The position numbers and the translations under genes are program-made. A stretch of DNA of 64,000 nt, taken from Prevotella sp. UBA2742. Lineage in GTDB: Bacteria > Bacteroidota > Bacteroidia > Bacteroidales > Bacteroidaceae. Positions 21,956-33,300 of the stretch are shown here, one piece after another. The stretch spans positions 1 through 64,000 of the forward strand of contig DEJS01000012.1 in assembly GCA_002353485.1 (NCBI GenBank). Direction: 5' to 3'. The notes under the pieces were generated by a model. It was not told where the DNA came from, made no database searches, and saw only the letters and a list, made by a program, of their open reading frames with translations. How positions within the stretch are numbered: position 1 is the stretch's first letter; every line of letters begins with the position of its first letter.

Positions 21956-22993
21956 CTACTTCAGTTCCGGGCCTGTAGGTATGCGGGGGGCCTGGTGTGT
22001 CTGGGGCAGCACGGGCTCGTGGAAATGAGTCATCTGCTGGTATTCGTCGTCCCAGCCAGTGTTCTTCGACTTGATGGTGATGACGCCCGACTCTACGTCG
22101 TGCACGTCGTCTTCGTACTGTTTCAGAGCCATGCCGATGACAGCCATGTAGACCTCGCGGTCGATACCCTTCGAGTCGAAGCCGTCCTTCAGGATGACGC
22201 CCGTCTTGTGGCCTACCTCGAGGGTCTTCTCTACCGTCTTGGTGATGGGCTTGATGGGCTGCTGGTTGATGACCTTCTTGGCCATCTCCTGATGGCGCAT
22301 GAACATGCCGAAGAGTGTGAAGAATATCCACAGCAGTGCCAGGCAGAAGAATACGATGCCCATGGCCATGAGTGCCATGCCGAAGCCGTAGGGGTCTTCG
22401 CGCTTGAATTTCTCTACCTTCGACTCCGACACCGTTGTCTGGTTCTGTATGCCCGGTGTCACGCGGTCGGCCGACTTGACCTCCCAGTCCTCGGACGTGC
22501 CGTTGTTGGCGATGCGGGCAAACGTCTGGTCGCTGCCCAGTACGGGCACCGTGACGGAGTCGATGAGCTGTGTTGCGTTGCCGTTGTAGAGTGCTATCCA
22601 CAGGGGTTTGTCGCCGTCAGCGGGTACAGAGAGGTGCAGTGAGCCCTGGGCGGGCTGGCTGTCCAGTTGAAACACGATGAGCTGACGGCCGCTGAGGTTG
22701 GTACGCACGTCGCCGCTGGGTATCTGGCTCATGCGCTTTACACGCTCCGGCACGCTCATCTTCTTGTCGAGTACGGAGCGGTCGGTGGTCAGGTACATGC
22801 CACGGATGTTGTACGTGGAGTGCGAGATGTTGGCTATCTCCACCCACGCATGTCGTGCCCCGTATTCATCAATCAGGCTTGTCTCGTTGTGCGTCATCAC
22901 CTCGTTCAGCTTGATGCTGGCGTCCATCTGGGCCATTACCGGCTGCAAGGCAAGAGCAAAGAGACATCCTAAGGTGAATGCGATTCTTTTCAT
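21956..22993 (-). CDS. OadG-like gamma subunit with secreted N-terminal domain
   Basis: A 345-residue protein in which a signal peptide (cleavage near VMAQ, residue 21) leads a lamin-tail-like beta domain (residues about 25-150: IKLNEVMTHN, then YGARHAWVEIANIS), followed by one membrane helix (about 200-228, FGMALMAMGIVFFCLALLWIFF) and a cytoplasmic tail with a charged end. Only the helix and tail correspond to OadG, which anchors the decarboxylase complex. The extra domain would lie on the periplasmic side. Position before the biotin carrier supports the gamma role. Confidence 0.8.
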   Translation of the reverse strand: MKRIAFTLGCLFALALQPVMAQMDASIKLNEVMTHNETSLIDEYGARHAWVEIANISHSTYNIRGMYLTTDRSVLDKKMSVPERVKRMSQIPSGDVRTNLSGRQLIVFQLDSQPAQGSLHLSVPADGDKPLWIALYNGNATQLIDSVTVPVLGSDQTFARIANNGTSEDWEVKSADRVTPGIQNQTTVSESKVEKFKREDPYGFGMALMAMGIVFFCLALLWIFFTLFGMFMRHQEMAKKVINQQPIKPITKTVEKTLEVGHKTGVILKDGFDSKGIDREVYMAVIGMALKQYEDDVHDVESGVITIKSKNTGWDDEYQQMTHFHEPVLPQTHQAPRIPTGPELK

Positions 22994-23021
22994 TTGTCTT
23001 GTTATTGTGTATTATTATATT

Positions 23022-24716
23022 TTATCCGCAGAAGAAGAGTACCACGATCTGTGCCGTGAAGATGCGCAGGAACATGGACAGCGGGTACACCGTGGAGTAG
23101 CCCACGGCCGGTGCCTCCTTCGAGCACACGCTGTTGGCATAGGCCAGTGCGGGGGGGTCGGTGTAGGTACCGGCTATCATACCCATCAGCGTGAAGTAGT
23201 TGAACTTGAACTTCAGGCGGGCCACCGGGCCGACGATGAGTATGGGAATGACGGTGATGAGGAATCCGGTGAGCACGTAGAGCAGTCCGTCGCCCTCGAT
23301 CACGGTTTCGAAGAAGTTGGCTCCGGCCTTGATGCCTACAGAGGCCAGGAAGAGCACCAGTCCTATCTCGCGCAGCATCATATTGGCAGACGTGGTGGTG
23401 TAGGTCACCAGGTGTATCTTGTAGCCGTAGCGGCCTATCAGGATGGCTATGATGAGCGGTCCGCCGGCAATGCCCAGCTTCATGGGTACCGGCATGCCGG
23501 GAATGGCGATGGGCAGCGAGCCGAAGATGATGCCCAGTATGATGCCCACGAAGATGGTGGCTATGTTGGGCGCATTGAGTCGGCGTATGCTGTTGCCCAT
23601 CTTGTTGGTCACGCGGTCGACGGCGTCCTCCGGTCCTACCACCATGATGCGGTCGCCCACCTGCAGGGGCAGGGTGGGGGTGGCAAAGATGTCCATGCCC
23701 TGACGCGTGACGCGTGTTACGTTGACGCCGTAGACGCTCGAGAAGTGCATTGAGCCCAGGCTCTTGCCGTTGATATTCGAGTTGGTAATCAGTATGCGCT
23801 TCGATACCAGGGGTTGGTCGCTCTGCTCGAAGTCGATGTCGAGCTTGGGACCGATGAAGGCCATGATGGCCTCGTGGTCGGCCTCGGCACATACGATGAG
23901 CATCTGGTCGCCAATGTGGAAGATGGTGTCGCGGTTCGGAATGCACAGCTCGCCCTGGTGAACCAGTCGCGACACTACGAAGTCGCGGTTCAGGAAGTTG
24001 TGCACCTGCAGCAGCGTCTTGCCCTCAAGGTATTGGTTCGACACCTCAAGGTGCATCTTGTAGGGCTTCTTGTTGGTGTTGGTCTCGTCCTGGGCCTTCA
24101 GCTCCTCTTCTTCCTTGTTCAGGCTGATTTTGCAGATATACCTAATTAATATAGTGGCCCCGATGATGCCCAGCACACCCAGCGGGTAGGCACAGGCGTA
24201 GGCCGAGGCGATATGGGGCGAATTGCCTGTGCCGAACACCGTGTTCAGGGCCTCGTTGGCGGCACCGAGTCCGGGGGTGTTGGTCACGGCGCCGTACAGC
24301 GTACCCACCATCATGGGCAGCGTGGTCTTGTCCGTGGTGTCGAAGAAGACGGCGTAGCATCCGAACATGACCAGGATGTTCAGCACGATGATGGTGGTTG
24401 CCAGTCCGTTCAGCTTGACGCCCGCCGTGCCGAAACTCTCAAAGAAGCCCGGCCCTACCTGCATACCTATCATAAAGACGAAGAGTATGAGCCCGAAGTC
24501 CTGTATGAAGGTGAGTATGGGCGTGGGCGCGGTGAAGCCGAAGTGGCCGGCCACGATGCCGGCAAACAGTACGAAGGTGACGCCCAGCGAGATGCCTCCG
24601 ACCTTGATTTTGCCTAAGTAAACACCTACGGCGATGACGATGGCGTACAGCAACGCGATGTGGGCCACCGAGTCAGTAGTCGTAAATAAGTCTTTTAGCC
24701 ATTGAAACGTTTCCAT
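23022..24716 (-). CDS. YidE/AspT-family transporter with TrkA-C domains
   Basis: A 564-residue protein with two blocks of membrane helices (residues about 15-185 and 385-560) separated by two TrkA-C regulatory domains (about 210-370; motifs [20 protein letters not shown] and [20 protein letters not shown]). This is the layout of the aspartate:alanine exchanger family and its YidE/YbjL relatives. The substrate is unknown; the neighbouring propionate-pathway genes make an organic acid possible. The gene starts divergently from mutA, 359 bases apart, and is followed after 28 bases by the gamma subunit gene. Confidence 0.85.
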   Translation of the reverse strand: METFQWLKDLFTTTDSVAHIALLYAIVIAVGVYLGKIKVGGISLGVTFVLFAGIVAGHFGFTAPTPILTFIQDFGLILFVFMIGMQVGPGFFESFGTAGVKLNGLATTIIVLNILVMFGCYAVFFDTTDKTTLPMMVGTLYGAVTNTPGLGAANEALNTVFGTGNSPHIASAYACAYPLGVLGIIGATILIRYICKISLNKEEEELKAQDETNTNKKPYKMHLEVSNQYLEGKTLLQVHNFLNRDFVVSRLVHQGELCIPNRDTIFHIGDQMLIVCAEADHEAIMAFIGPKLDIDFEQSDQPLVSKRILITNSNINGKSLGSMHFSSVYGVNVTRVTRQGMDIFATPTLPLQVGDRIMVVGPEDAVDRVTNKMGNSIRRLNAPNIATIFVGIILGIIFGSLPIAIPGMPVPMKLGIAGGPLIIAILIGRYGYKIHLVTYTTTSANMMLREIGLVLFLASVGIKAGANFFETVIEGDGLLYVLTGFLITVIPILIVGPVARLKFKFNYFTLMGMIAGTYTDPPALAYANSVCSKEAPAVGYSTVYPLSMFLRIFTAQIVVLFFCG

Positions 24717-24746
24717 AACAAACTATAGTGCTTTTAATTTTGGCTG

Positions 24747-24754
24747 CAAAGGTA
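24747..24754 (-). promoter_or_regulatory. Promoter box of the YidE-like transporter operon
   Basis: Minus-strand TACCTTTG, 31 bases before the ATG. An inverted repeat TTGCGCAA lies just upstream at 24763-24770 and could be an operator. Confidence 0.55.
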
Positions 24755-24894
24755 CAAAATTATTGCGCAATAAAAGCATATTTGTGCAACTAATTTCGTT
24801 CGGTTTTTCCTCTTTTTATTTCTTTCACACTTCCCGCCCCCTTTCGGCCTCATTTTACGTCAATGCTCACTTCACTCTGCCTGCATAAAATAGA

Positions 24895-24946
24895 GTGAAG
24901 GCAAAGTGAACCCAAAGTGAACCCAAAGTGAACCCAAAGTGAGGTC
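24895..24946 (+). repeat. 11-bp direct-repeat array with preceding inverted copy
   Basis: The unit AAAGTGAACCC occurs at 24903, 24914 and 24925, then partly at 24936, with exact 11-base period. Just before it, TTCACTCT (24870-24877) is inverted relative to AGAGTGAA (24892-24899). The array lies about 70 bases upstream of the mutA promoter and 150 bases upstream of the divergent transporter promoter. An array at 52377-52420 has the same plan with a different unit. Confidence 0.75.
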
Positions 24947-25014
24947 AGGGGAGAGAAAAATGGGTGGCTGCGCTAATATTTATTAAAAATTTCGTTTAAT
25001 AGGAAATAAGTTGT

Positions 25015-25022
25015 TACCTTTG
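25015..25022 (+). promoter_or_regulatory. Promoter box of the mutA-mutB operon
   Basis: TACCTTTG, 53 bases before the ATG at 25076. The leader is AT-rich and too short for a cobalamin riboswitch. Confidence 0.6.
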
Positions 25023-25075
25023 CATGCCATTAACGCATATTACTTATATAATAATACAAAACAATTTAGAATTTT

Positions 25076-26926
25076 ATGGCTAACAAAGAGAAACTCTTCA
25101 GCGAGTTCCAGGCCCCGACCACCCAAGAGTGGCTGGACAAGATTGAAGTGGACCTGAAAGGGGCCGACTTCCAGAAACGACTCGTTTGGAGAACTAACGA
25201 AGGCTTTAACGTACAGCCTTTCTATCGCCGGGAGGACTTGGCGAACCTGAAAACACCCGACGCCCTGCCTGGCGAGTTCCCCTTCGTCCGTGGCAACAAG
25301 AAGGACTCCAATGCGTGGTACGTCCGTCAGAACATCGTCGTCGACGACCCTGCCGAGGCCAACAAGAAGGCACTCGACATCTTGATGAAGGGTGTCGACT
25401 CTATCGGCTTCCGTCTGGGACATGCCCAGCTCTCCGCAGACTACATTGAGACCCTACTCAAGGACATCCGCCTCGACATCGTGGAGGTGAGCTACCGCGT
25501 CTGTCAGCGCCATGCCTTGCAGCTGGCCGACCTGCTGGTGGCCTACTTCGAGAAGATGGGTTACGACAAGGAGAAGATTGTGGGTGGTCTGGGCTTCGAC
25601 CCCATCGAGCGCATGCTGATGAAGGGCAAGGACACTACCATGCTGTTGCCTAACATGCCGACACTGGTGGAGAAATTGAAGGACTATCCCCGTCTGCGCT
25701 GTGTCATGGTGCACAGCGACCTGCTGAACAACAGCGGTGCCTACATCGTTCAGGAGATGGGCTACGCGCTGGCTTGGGGTAACGAGTACCTGCAGCAGTT
25801 GGTTGATGCCGGTGTCGACGCCGACCTGGCAGCCAGCAAGATTAAGTTCTATATGGGCATCTCCGAGAACTACTTCATGGAGATTGCCAAGTTCCGTGCC
25901 GCCCGTCTGCTTTGGGCCCAGATAGTGAAGCAGTATGAGCCCAAGAGCGACGACTCGTGCAAGATGATTATCAATGCCTCGACCTCGACGTATAACCAGA
26001 CGCTGTTCGACTCGTATGTCAACCTGCTGCGCTCGCAGACCGAGGCCATGTCGGCAGCCCTGGGTGGTGTCCACTCGATGGTGGTGACACCGTTCGACGC
26101 TCCTTACGAGAAGGCTACCGACTTCTCGGAGCGCATCGCCCGCAACCAGCAGCTGCTCATCAAGGAGGAGTCCCACTTCGACCGCATTGTTGACCCCTCG
26201 GCCGGTTCTTACTATATCGAGCACCTCACCGATGCCCTGGCTCAGGAGGCTTGGAAACTCTTCCTCAAGGTGGAGGACGAGGGTGGCTTCCTCGCTGCCG
26301 TCAAGGCCGGTACCGTGCAGGCCGACATCAACGCCACCAACGAGAAGCGTCATGGCGATGCTGCCAAGCGCAAGGAGTTTATACTGGGTACCAACCAGTT
26401 CCCCAACTTCACCGAGAAGAGCGAGGGCAAACAGCCGCTGGCCGTCGATTGCAGCTGCCAGCATACCGGCGATGCCGACGTACCCGCCTTGAAGATCAGC
26501 CGTATGGCCAGCGACTTCGAAAGCCTGCGCCTGACCACCGAGAAGGCTGCCAAGGTGCCTACCGCCTTCATGCTGACCATCGGCAATCTGGCCATGCGCC
26601 AGGCTCGTGCTCAGTTCTCATGCAACTTCCTGGCTTGTGCCGGTTATAAGGTGATTGACAACCTCGGCTTCAAGACCGTCGAGGAGGGTGTCGACGCTGC
26701 CCTGGAGGCTAAGGCCGACATCGTGGTCATCTGCTCCAGCGATGACGAGTATGCTGAGTATGCCGTCCCTGCCTTCAAGTATCTCAATGGCCGGGCGATG
26801 TTTGTTGTTGCCGGTGCCCCTGCCTGCATGGACGACCTGAAGGCCGCAGGCATCGAGAACTTCATCCACGTTCGCTGCAATGTATTGGAAACCCTCAAAG
26901 AGTATAATGCTAAATTAGGTATTTAA
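25076..26926 (+). CDS. mutA: Methylmalonyl-CoA mutase small subunit
   Basis: A 616-residue non-catalytic subunit of adenosylcobalamin-dependent methylmalonyl-CoA mutase. The first 60 residues carry the usual [20 protein letters not shown] start, the barrel follows ([37 protein letters not shown]), and the degenerate B12-binding domain at the end lacks DxHxxG. It forms a heterodimer with MutB and makes succinyl-CoA and (2R)-methylmalonyl-CoA interconvertible. The mutB start follows its stop after 4 bases. Length and motifs are normal. Confidence 0.95.
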   Translation: MANKEKLFSEFQAPTTQEWLDKIEVDLKGADFQKRLVWRTNEGFNVQPFYRREDLANLKTPDALPGEFPFVRGNKKDSNAWYVRQNIVVDDPAEANKKALDILMKGVDSIGFRLGHAQLSADYIETLLKDIRLDIVEVSYRVCQRHALQLADLLVAYFEKMGYDKEKIVGGLGFDPIERMLMKGKDTTMLLPNMPTLVEKLKDYPRLRCVMVHSDLLNNSGAYIVQEMGYALAWGNEYLQQLVDAGVDADLAASKIKFYMGISENYFMEIAKFRAARLLWAQIVKQYEPKSDDSCKMIINASTSTYNQTLFDSYVNLLRSQTEAMSAALGGVHSMVVTPFDAPYEKATDFSERIARNQQLLIKEESHFDRIVDPSAGSYYIEHLTDALAQEAWKLFLKVEDEGGFLAAVKAGTVQADINATNEKRHGDAAKRKEFILGTNQFPNFTEKSEGKQPLAVDCSCQHTGDADVPALKISRMASDFESLRLTTEKAAKVPTAFMLTIGNLAMRQARAQFSCNFLACAGYKVIDNLGFKTVEEGVDAALEAKADIVVICSSDDEYAEYAVPAFKYLNGRAMFVVAGAPACMDDLKAAGIENFIHVRCNVLETLKEYNAKLGI

Positions 26927-26930
26927 AGTT

Positions 26931-29096
26931 ATGAGAAAAGATTTTAGTAAAATAGATATCTACGCTGGCATTCATGCTCAAGATGGTGCCAAGTGGGTGA
27001 AGGACAACGGCATCACTGAGAACTGGCACACGCCGGAGCACATTGATGTACGTCCTGTCTACACCAAAGAAGACCTGGAGGGCATGGAGCACCTCGACTT
27101 CACAGCCGGTATTCCGCCCTATCTGCGTGGTCCGTATTCAATGATGTATCCCTTCCGTCCGTGGACCATCCGCCAGTATGCCGGATTCTCCACCGCCGAG
27201 GAGTCGAACGCTTTCTATCGTCGTAACCTGGCCAGCGGTCAGAAGGGCCTTTCCGTGGCCTTCGACCTGCCCACACACCGTGGCTACGACCCCGACAACG
27301 CCCGTGTCGTTGGCGACGTGGGTAAGGCTGGTGTAAGTATCTGTAACGAAGAGAACATGAAGGTGCTCTTCTCGGGCATTCCCTTGAACAAGATGTCGGT
27401 CTCCATGACCATGAACGGTGCCGTGCTGCCCATCCTGGCCTTCTACATCGTGGCCGGTCTGGAGCAGGGCGCACGGCTGGAGGAGATGGCAGGCACCATA
27501 CAGAACGATATCCTGAAGGAGTTCATGGTGCGTAACACCTATATCTATCCGCCCGCTTTCTCGATGAAGATTATTGCCGACATCTTCGAGTACACGTCAC
27601 AGAAGATGCCTAAGTTCAACTCTATCTCCATCTCGGGCTACCACATGCAGGAAGCCGGCGCCACCGCCGACATCGAGCTGGCCTATACGCTGGCCGACGG
27701 TATGGACTACCTGCGCACGGGTGTCAACGCCGGCATCGACGTCGATGCCTTTGCTCCGCGTCTCAGTTTCTTCTGGGCCATCGGCATGAATCACTTCATG
27801 GAGATTGCCAAGATGCGTGCCGGTCGTCTGCTGTGGGCAAAGATAGTGAAGTCGTTCGGGGCCAAGAATCCTAAGTCGCTGGCGCTGCGTACCCACTCGC
27901 AGACCTCCGGTTGGAGCCTTACCGAGCAGGACCCCTTCAACAACGTGGGTCGTACCTGTATCGAGGCTATGGCAGCCGTCTTAGGTCACACCCAGTCGCT
28001 GCACACCAACGCCCTCGACGAGGCCATCGCACTGCCCACCGACTTCTCGGCACGTATTGCCCGTAACACTCAGATCTATATCCAGAACGAGACGAAGGTG
28101 TGCAAGCAGATCGACCCATGGGCTGGTTCTTACTACGTGGAGACCCTGACCAACGAGCTGGTTCACAAGGCTTGGGAGCACATCCAGGAGATTGAGAAGC
28201 TGGGCGGTATGGCCAAGGCCATCGAGACCGGTCTGCCCAAGATGCGTATCGAGGAGGCTGCTGCACGCACGCAGGCCCGCATCGACAGTGGCGTGCAGAC
28301 CATCGTGGGTACCAACAAGTACCGTCTGGAGCACGAAGACCCCATCGACATCCTCGAGGTGGACAATACCGCCGTGCGCAAGCAGCAGGAGGAGAGTCTG
28401 AAGGAGGTGCGCGCTCATCGTGACGAGGCCGCCTGCCAGGCTGCCCTGAAAGCCATTACCGACTGCGTGCGCGACTTCAAGGAAGGCCGCAAGTCAAAGA
28501 ACAACCTTCTGGACCTGGCCGTCAAGGCGGCCCAGCTGCGTTGTACCCTGGGTGAGATTTCGGATGCCTGCGAGGAGATTGTAGGCCGTTATAAAGCAGT
28601 AATCAGAACAATTTCAGGCGTGTATAGCTCAGAATCAAAGAACGACAGCGACTTCGAGTTGGCTTGCAAGCTGACCGACGAGTTCGCGAAGAAGGAAGGT
28701 CGCCGTCCGCGTATCTTCATTGCCAAGATGGGTCAGGACGGTCACGACCGTGGTGCGAAGGTAGTGGCTACGGGCTACGCAGACTGTGGTTTCGACGTGG
28801 ATATGGGACCGCTGTTCCAGACACCCGCCGAGGCTGCCCGCGAGGCTGTCGAGAACGACGTGCATGTAGTCGGTGCCTCTTCGTTGGCTGCCGGTCACAA
28901 GACGCTCATTCCGCAGCTCATCGAGGAGCTGAAGAAGCTGGGTCGCGAGGACATCATGGTCATTGCCGGTGGTGTCATTCCCGCTCAGGACTACGACTTC
29001 CTCTACAAGGCCGGCGTTGCCGCCATCTTCGGTCCTGGCACCTCGGTAGCCAAGGCTGCCGTTGAGATGATGAAGATACTGCTCGACCAGGAGTAA
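26931..29096 (+). CDS. mutB: Methylmalonyl-CoA mutase large subunit
   Basis: A 721-residue catalytic subunit. Residues 1-560 form the substrate barrel ([20 protein letters not shown], then [16 protein letters not shown] and [20 protein letters not shown]). The C-terminal domain holds the cobalamin motif DGHDRG (DxHxxG) near residue 604, where histidine ligates cobalt. It works with MutA in the succinate to propionate route. A strong hairpin and T-run end the operon at 29121-29167. Confidence 0.97.
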   Translation: MRKDFSKIDIYAGIHAQDGAKWVKDNGITENWHTPEHIDVRPVYTKEDLEGMEHLDFTAGIPPYLRGPYSMMYPFRPWTIRQYAGFSTAEESNAFYRRNLASGQKGLSVAFDLPTHRGYDPDNARVVGDVGKAGVSICNEENMKVLFSGIPLNKMSVSMTMNGAVLPILAFYIVAGLEQGARLEEMAGTIQNDILKEFMVRNTYIYPPAFSMKIIADIFEYTSQKMPKFNSISISGYHMQEAGATADIELAYTLADGMDYLRTGVNAGIDVDAFAPRLSFFWAIGMNHFMEIAKMRAGRLLWAKIVKSFGAKNPKSLALRTHSQTSGWSLTEQDPFNNVGRTCIEAMAAVLGHTQSLHTNALDEAIALPTDFSARIARNTQIYIQNETKVCKQIDPWAGSYYVETLTNELVHKAWEHIQEIEKLGGMAKAIETGLPKMRIEEAAARTQARIDSGVQTIVGTNKYRLEHEDPIDILEVDNTAVRKQQEESLKEVRAHRDEAACQAALKAITDCVRDFKEGRKSKNNLLDLAVKAAQLRCTLGEISDACEEIVGRYKAVIRTISGVYSSESKNDSDFELACKLTDEFAKKEGRRPRIFIAKMGQDGHDRGAKVVATGYADCGFDVDMGPLFQTPAEAAREAVENDVHVVGASSLAAGHKTLIPQLIEELKKLGREDIMVIAGGVIPAQDYDFLYKAGVAAIFGPGTSVAKAAVEMMKILLDQE

Positions 29097-29120
29097 TCTT
29101 CGGGCGTATGCTCAAAATAT

Positions 29121-29167
29121 CGGAGAGGATGCATCCTGTCATAGGGACGCATCCTCTTCGTTTTTTT
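29121..29167 (+). terminator. Terminator of the mutA-mutB operon
   Basis: Stem AGAGGATGC (29124-29132) with GCATCCTCT (29149-29157), extended by outer pairs, then seven T residues at 29161-29167. Confidence 0.9.
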
Positions 29168-29210
29168 GATATTTTACAGGGAATGAGCACCGAATTCAAA
29201 AAACTTTTTG

Positions 29211-29218
29211 TATCTTTG
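29211..29218 (+). promoter_or_regulatory. Promoter box of the YafQ-type pair
   Basis: TATCTTTG; transcription should begin near 29224. This rules out an in-frame ATG at 29208 as the antitoxin start. Confidence 0.6.
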
Positions 29219-29249
29219 CACTCGTTATAACACTTTAATGCGCATAATT

Positions 29250-29525
29250 ATGGCAACAATGACATTTCCCAGACAGTTGCTCGTCACTGTTGACGACAAC
29301 ACGAACATAGCCAATGTGACACGGGCTATCCGCATGCTGCGTGGCGTGACGGCCATCAAACCTGCTAAGTCCGCTGCACAAAAGCCTCGCCTGTACGACC
29401 CCGAAACAGGCGAGTACCTAAACGACAAGACGATGAAGGCCATTGAGGACGTGCGCAGCGGCAAGGACAAAGGAACGACCTACGAATCGTTCGAAGAGTT
29501 CAAAAAAGCGATGCTGGCGCTATGA
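29250..29525 (+). CDS. Antitoxin of a YafQ-type pair
   Basis: A 91-residue protein from ATG at 29250; ATG at 29238 (four residues longer) is equally possible. The N-terminus MATMTFPRQLLVTVDDNTNI is a short strand followed by a helix (VTRAIRMLRGV), suggesting a ribbon-helix-helix type DNA-binding part. The C-terminal half (YLNDKTMKAIEDVRSGKDKG) is like the toxin-binding segment of DinJ/RelB proteins. Its stop overlaps the toxin ATG (ATGA at 29522-29525). Confidence 0.75.
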   Translation: MATMTFPRQLLVTVDDNTNIANVTRAIRMLRGVTAIKPAKSAAQKPRLYDPETGEYLNDKTMKAIEDVRSGKDKGTTYESFEEFKKAMLAL

Positions 29526-29821
29526 CGCAGTACTACGAAATCAAGACTTACAAGCAGTACGACCGCGACGTGAAACTGGCCGTGCGCCGAGGGCTCGACA
29601 TGGAGCAACTGCTCATGGTCGTTGACATGCTACGCAAAGGTGAGACTCTGCCTCCAAAGTACCACAACCATCTGTTGCATGGCGACTACAAAGGCTACTG
29701 GGAGTGCCATATCAGTCCCGACTGGCTGCTGCTCTACGAGAAAGATACCGAAATCCGCATCATATCCCTTTACCGGACGGGAACACATTCCGACATTTTT
29801 GGCAAAGGGAAAAAGAGATAA
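29522..29821 (+). CDS. YafQ-family mRNA interferase toxin
   Basis: A 99-residue RelE-superfamily toxin of the YafQ subgroup, a ribosome-dependent mRNA endonuclease. Diagnostic segments are LPPKYHNHLLHGDYKGYWECHISPDWLLLYE and the end RTGTHSDIF, which contains the histidine expected to act in catalysis. Length is normal. It is coupled to its antitoxin by a 4-base overlap. No hsd-like borders are seen at this locus, unlike the two pairs in the first 3 kb. Confidence 0.9.
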   Translation: MTQYYEIKTYKQYDRDVKLAVRRGLDMEQLLMVVDMLRKGETLPPKYHNHLLHGDYKGYWECHISPDWLLLYEKDTEIRIISLYRTGTHSDIFGKGKKR

Positions 29822-29970
29822 TCCCCATGTCGCGCATCCCAATGACGAACCATATCACGACATAACAACTAACGGCCGAGTATATGCAACGACGAGACGG
29901 ACATATAAATGATGTTAAAGGGACGCAATTAGTGGCCCGGATGTTTGGCGGTCTCGGGATTTTTGTTAAT

Positions 29971-30002
29971 CCATCCATCCATCCATCCATCCATCCATCC
30001 AT
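29971..30002 (+). repeat. Tetranucleotide repeat (CCAT)8
   Basis: Eight uninterrupted CCAT units. A short frame opening at ATG 29884 runs through them and stops at 30004; the AraC-like coding frame downstream is in another phase. One added unit would join the two frames, so the repeat number could act as a switch, although the upstream frame has no recognised identity. Confidence 0.8.
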
Positions 30003-30034
30003 GTAACACTTATACACAGAATAGCGATACGGAC

Positions 30035-30094
30035 AGGCCCCGCGCCCGTCCCCGCCGAGGCCGCTGGAGGCCGGGCGGGGCGGGAGCGGGGCCT
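30035..30094 (+). other. Very GC-rich long hairpin
   Basis: Left arm 30035-30056 and right arm 30074-30094 are near-perfect inverted repeats made almost only of G and C (outer arms AGGCCCCGC and GCGGGGCCT). The surrounding 100 bases are far richer in GC than the region. No T-run follows. It lies between the CCAT repeat and the AraC remnant. Confidence 0.65.
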
Positions 30095-30128
30095 CGGCGT
30101 ATCGTGCGGCGTGCGCCAGGCGGCGCGG

Positions 30129-30287
30129 CGCCGGCGCCATTGTGCCTCCGAGCTGCTGCACAGCGACCGCAAAATCAGCGAGATTGCAGAGTCCTGTGGA
30201 TACAACGACCTGCCGACGTTCACCCGCGCCTTCAAGCGCCAGTTCGGCATGGCTCCCAGTGAGTATCGGAAGCAGGAACAAGCATAG
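30129..30287 (+). pseudogene. AraC-family regulator, C-terminal remnant
   Basis: The frame ending at TAG 30285-30287 encodes an AraC/XylS helix-turn-helix half: ASELLHSDRKISEIAESCGY, then the second helix NDLPTFTRAFKRQFGMAPSEYR. The first half of the DNA-binding domain and the whole sensor domain are missing; upstream the frame dissolves into the GC-rich hairpin and meets a stop at 29967. It lies 30 bases before the adhesin gene, so an intact version may once have regulated it. Confidence 0.75.
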
Positions 30288-30317
30288 TAGATAATAACCA
30301 AATAAACCATTATACGT

Positions 30318-33300
30318 ATGAAACAAGCAACAACAAGACAACGAATCACGAGGGCAGCAGCGACGCTCGCCGCACCACGACGCGCCCTCGTGCTCGCCCT
30401 CACGCTCATTGCAGCCCTCACGGTACAGACGGCGTGGGCAGACGACTATCCAGCGTACATCACCGATGTCATGGTGATAGGCGGCGACGGGAGTACCGTC
30501 GATTCCAAGTGGGCCACTTATCAGTCACAGGGCTATAAGAAGGTCGATTTTGACCTCAACTCCAATGCCGGCGGTGACTACGTCTATGTGCTCTATAAGA
30601 CGGGTAGCCGCAACAATACCGACGGGGGCTATATCACAGACCTTGTTGTTAGCACCACGGACGCATCGAGTGTCACTTACAACGGTACGACCTACACAAG
30701 GGTTGCCCATGATGGTAGTGACCACTTCAAAAAATACGGTGGAAACTTGAACAGTAGCGCAAAGTCGGGCAGCACCAACATGTGGCTCTTCTACACAAAG
30801 AAGAATTTCTCTGATAAACGTGCCGTCAACGACATTGTCGTAAATAAGAGCGGCAGCAAGTCGGGCTACACCACCATTGGAAAGAATGGCGGTTCTGATG
30901 CCTACGACCTGAATGAGGGTGCCGGCGGCGACTATGTCTATATGCACTTCTCCACCACGACGAAGACCAACCGCCCGGCCAGCGACCCGACGATGAAGAC
31001 AGGGCTCGTCTATACCGGGCAGCCGCTGCAGCTGGTGAACTACAACCCCACGTCGCAGTGTACGATGTACTACCGCGTGGGCACATCGGGCAGTTATACT
31101 TCGACCGTTTCAGACATTACAGCCACTAATGCTGGAACACACACCGTCTATTACTATGCCGCCACCAACAGCTACGGCAACCAGTCAGCGACGAAGTCCC
31201 ACCAGGTCACCATCGCCAAGTCGGCCAACAGCGGCGTCACCGTAGCGTGTGCCGATGTCGTTGACGGCAACGCGCCAGCCCCCCAACTGGGCGGCACGAA
31301 CCTCAGCACGGGGGCGGTCACCTATCAATACAGCACGACGCAGAACGGCACGTACACGACCACCGTGCCCACTGACTTCGGAAAATATTGGGTGAAGGTC
31401 ACCATTGCCGGCGACGACAACTGCTACGCATATACCACGGCGGCTGCCAGCTTCTGGATTCTGTCAGATGCCAACGACCTGTGGAACATTAGGGGCGGTG
31501 TGAACGGCACCGTGGACCATCCCATCGTCATCAGCACTCCCAGCCAGCTCGACCTGCTGGCCAAGAAGGTGAACGGCACCGACGGCTACACCGCTAACAA
31601 CTACAGCGGCAAGTACTTCGAGCTGGGCGCCGACATCACGTATGACGGCACAGAGAACAACTACACGCCCATCGGTAGCAACGGCACGGAATTCGGCGGG
31701 CACTTCGACGGCAAGGGACACACCGTCAGCGGCATCAACGTCAATCTGCCGAGCACCGATTACGTCGGACTCTTTGCTTCTGTCTCCTATGCCACCATCC
31801 AGAACCTGACGCTCGCTAACAGCACCATCTGTGGCGGGAAGCATGTCGGCGGCATCGTGGGCAGTGGTGGCAGTACGAATACGACCATCCAGAATTGCCA
31901 CGTCGGAAGTGATGTCACAGTCAGTGGCACTGATTATGTCGGCGGCATCGTGGGCCATTACGCCACCGTCCGTGGCTGCACCGGCGCCGCCACTGTCACT
32001 GGCAATATCGTCGGTGGTATCACTGGCACTGCCAACTATAGCGTTATTGAGAACTGCCTCGTCTATGGCGGAACTGTCAACGGAACAAATGCCGGTGCCA
32101 TCGCCGGCACAAACAATAATAGTACGGGCACCCTCACCAACAACCGCTACACGGGCGTCATGCTGAACGGCAGCGAGGCTAAGCAGAACGCAGGCGTAGG
32201 AGGCGACGGCAGCCAGGACGGCACCAGCTACATCTGCGCCATCATCCCCTACAAGGGCGTGACGCTCAGCATCCCCTCCGTCAGTGCCACGACCGAGTAT
32301 CCGTACGACGGACTGAAGATATACCCCACCGGCATGACCTACAAGGGGCAGTACTACAACTATTATCATAACGCCGATGCCGGCATCTCCGGCGACGTGA
32401 CCTTCACCGCCACCTACAGCGGCAGCGTGCCGGAGGACTATGCGCTCGGCGGCTTCGGCTGGACAAGTAGTGCTAACAATACAGATGTAGCGATGAAATG
32501 GGCAGCCACCGACGGCAGCGCCACCTGCACGCTAAACACTCATCTCACTGTCATCTACTACATCGCCCCCACCTTCCGTTATGCCATCTGGGGCGACGGT
32601 GACGGCACGCAGGGTAATCCCTACATCATCACCACCGTGAGTGGCATGAACGAACTGGCCAGCAGGGTGAACAGTGGAGAAGACCTCGGCGGCAAATACT
32701 TCGAGCTGGGGGCCGACATCACGTATGACGGCACGGAGAACAACTACACGGCCATAGGCACCAAGGACCACAAGTCCTCCGTCAATTTCGACGGCAAGGG
32801 CCACACCATCAGCGGCATCAATATCAATACCGGCAGCGATTGTCAGGGCGTCTTCGGATTTGCAGCATATTGCACCATACAGAACCTGACGCTTGCCAAC
32901 AGCACTATCACTAATGGTGGATACAGTGGCGGCATCTTCGGCTGGGGCGATGGCGTCACCGTCAGCAACTGTCACGTCACCAATACGGTTACTTTGCATG
33001 CAACTGGAATTGACTTGGGAGGCATCGGCGGCTTTGCCATGTACAACAGCACCATCAAGGGCTGCACCAGTTCTGCCACGCTCTCATTTAAGTGGAACTA
33101 CAGTAATGGCGGCATCATGGGCGACATAAACGGCGGCACGCTGAAAGACTGCCTGTATCTCGGCCCGAAATTCGACACCGATAGAAACGGTGCTATTCTG
33201 GGCTCCATAACGCAGAACGACCCGACGATATCCAACTGCTACCATATTTCTTATGGCATGAACGCAATTGGCTACGTGAGCACGTTCAACACCAACTTCG

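Noticed and set aside
24895..24946. CRISPR array
   Set aside because: The 11-base repeats are contiguous with no spacers, and there are no cas genes in the window; the same holds for 52377-52420.
24755..25075. Cobalamin riboswitch before methylmalonyl-CoA mutase
   Set aside because: The distance from promoter to ATG is about 45 bases and I see no B12-box, so there is no room for one.
29945..30262. A 105-residue frame through the CCAT repeat
   Set aside because: It is made of PSIH repeats and GC-rich hairpin sequence, in a frame different from the AraC remnant, with no family character.
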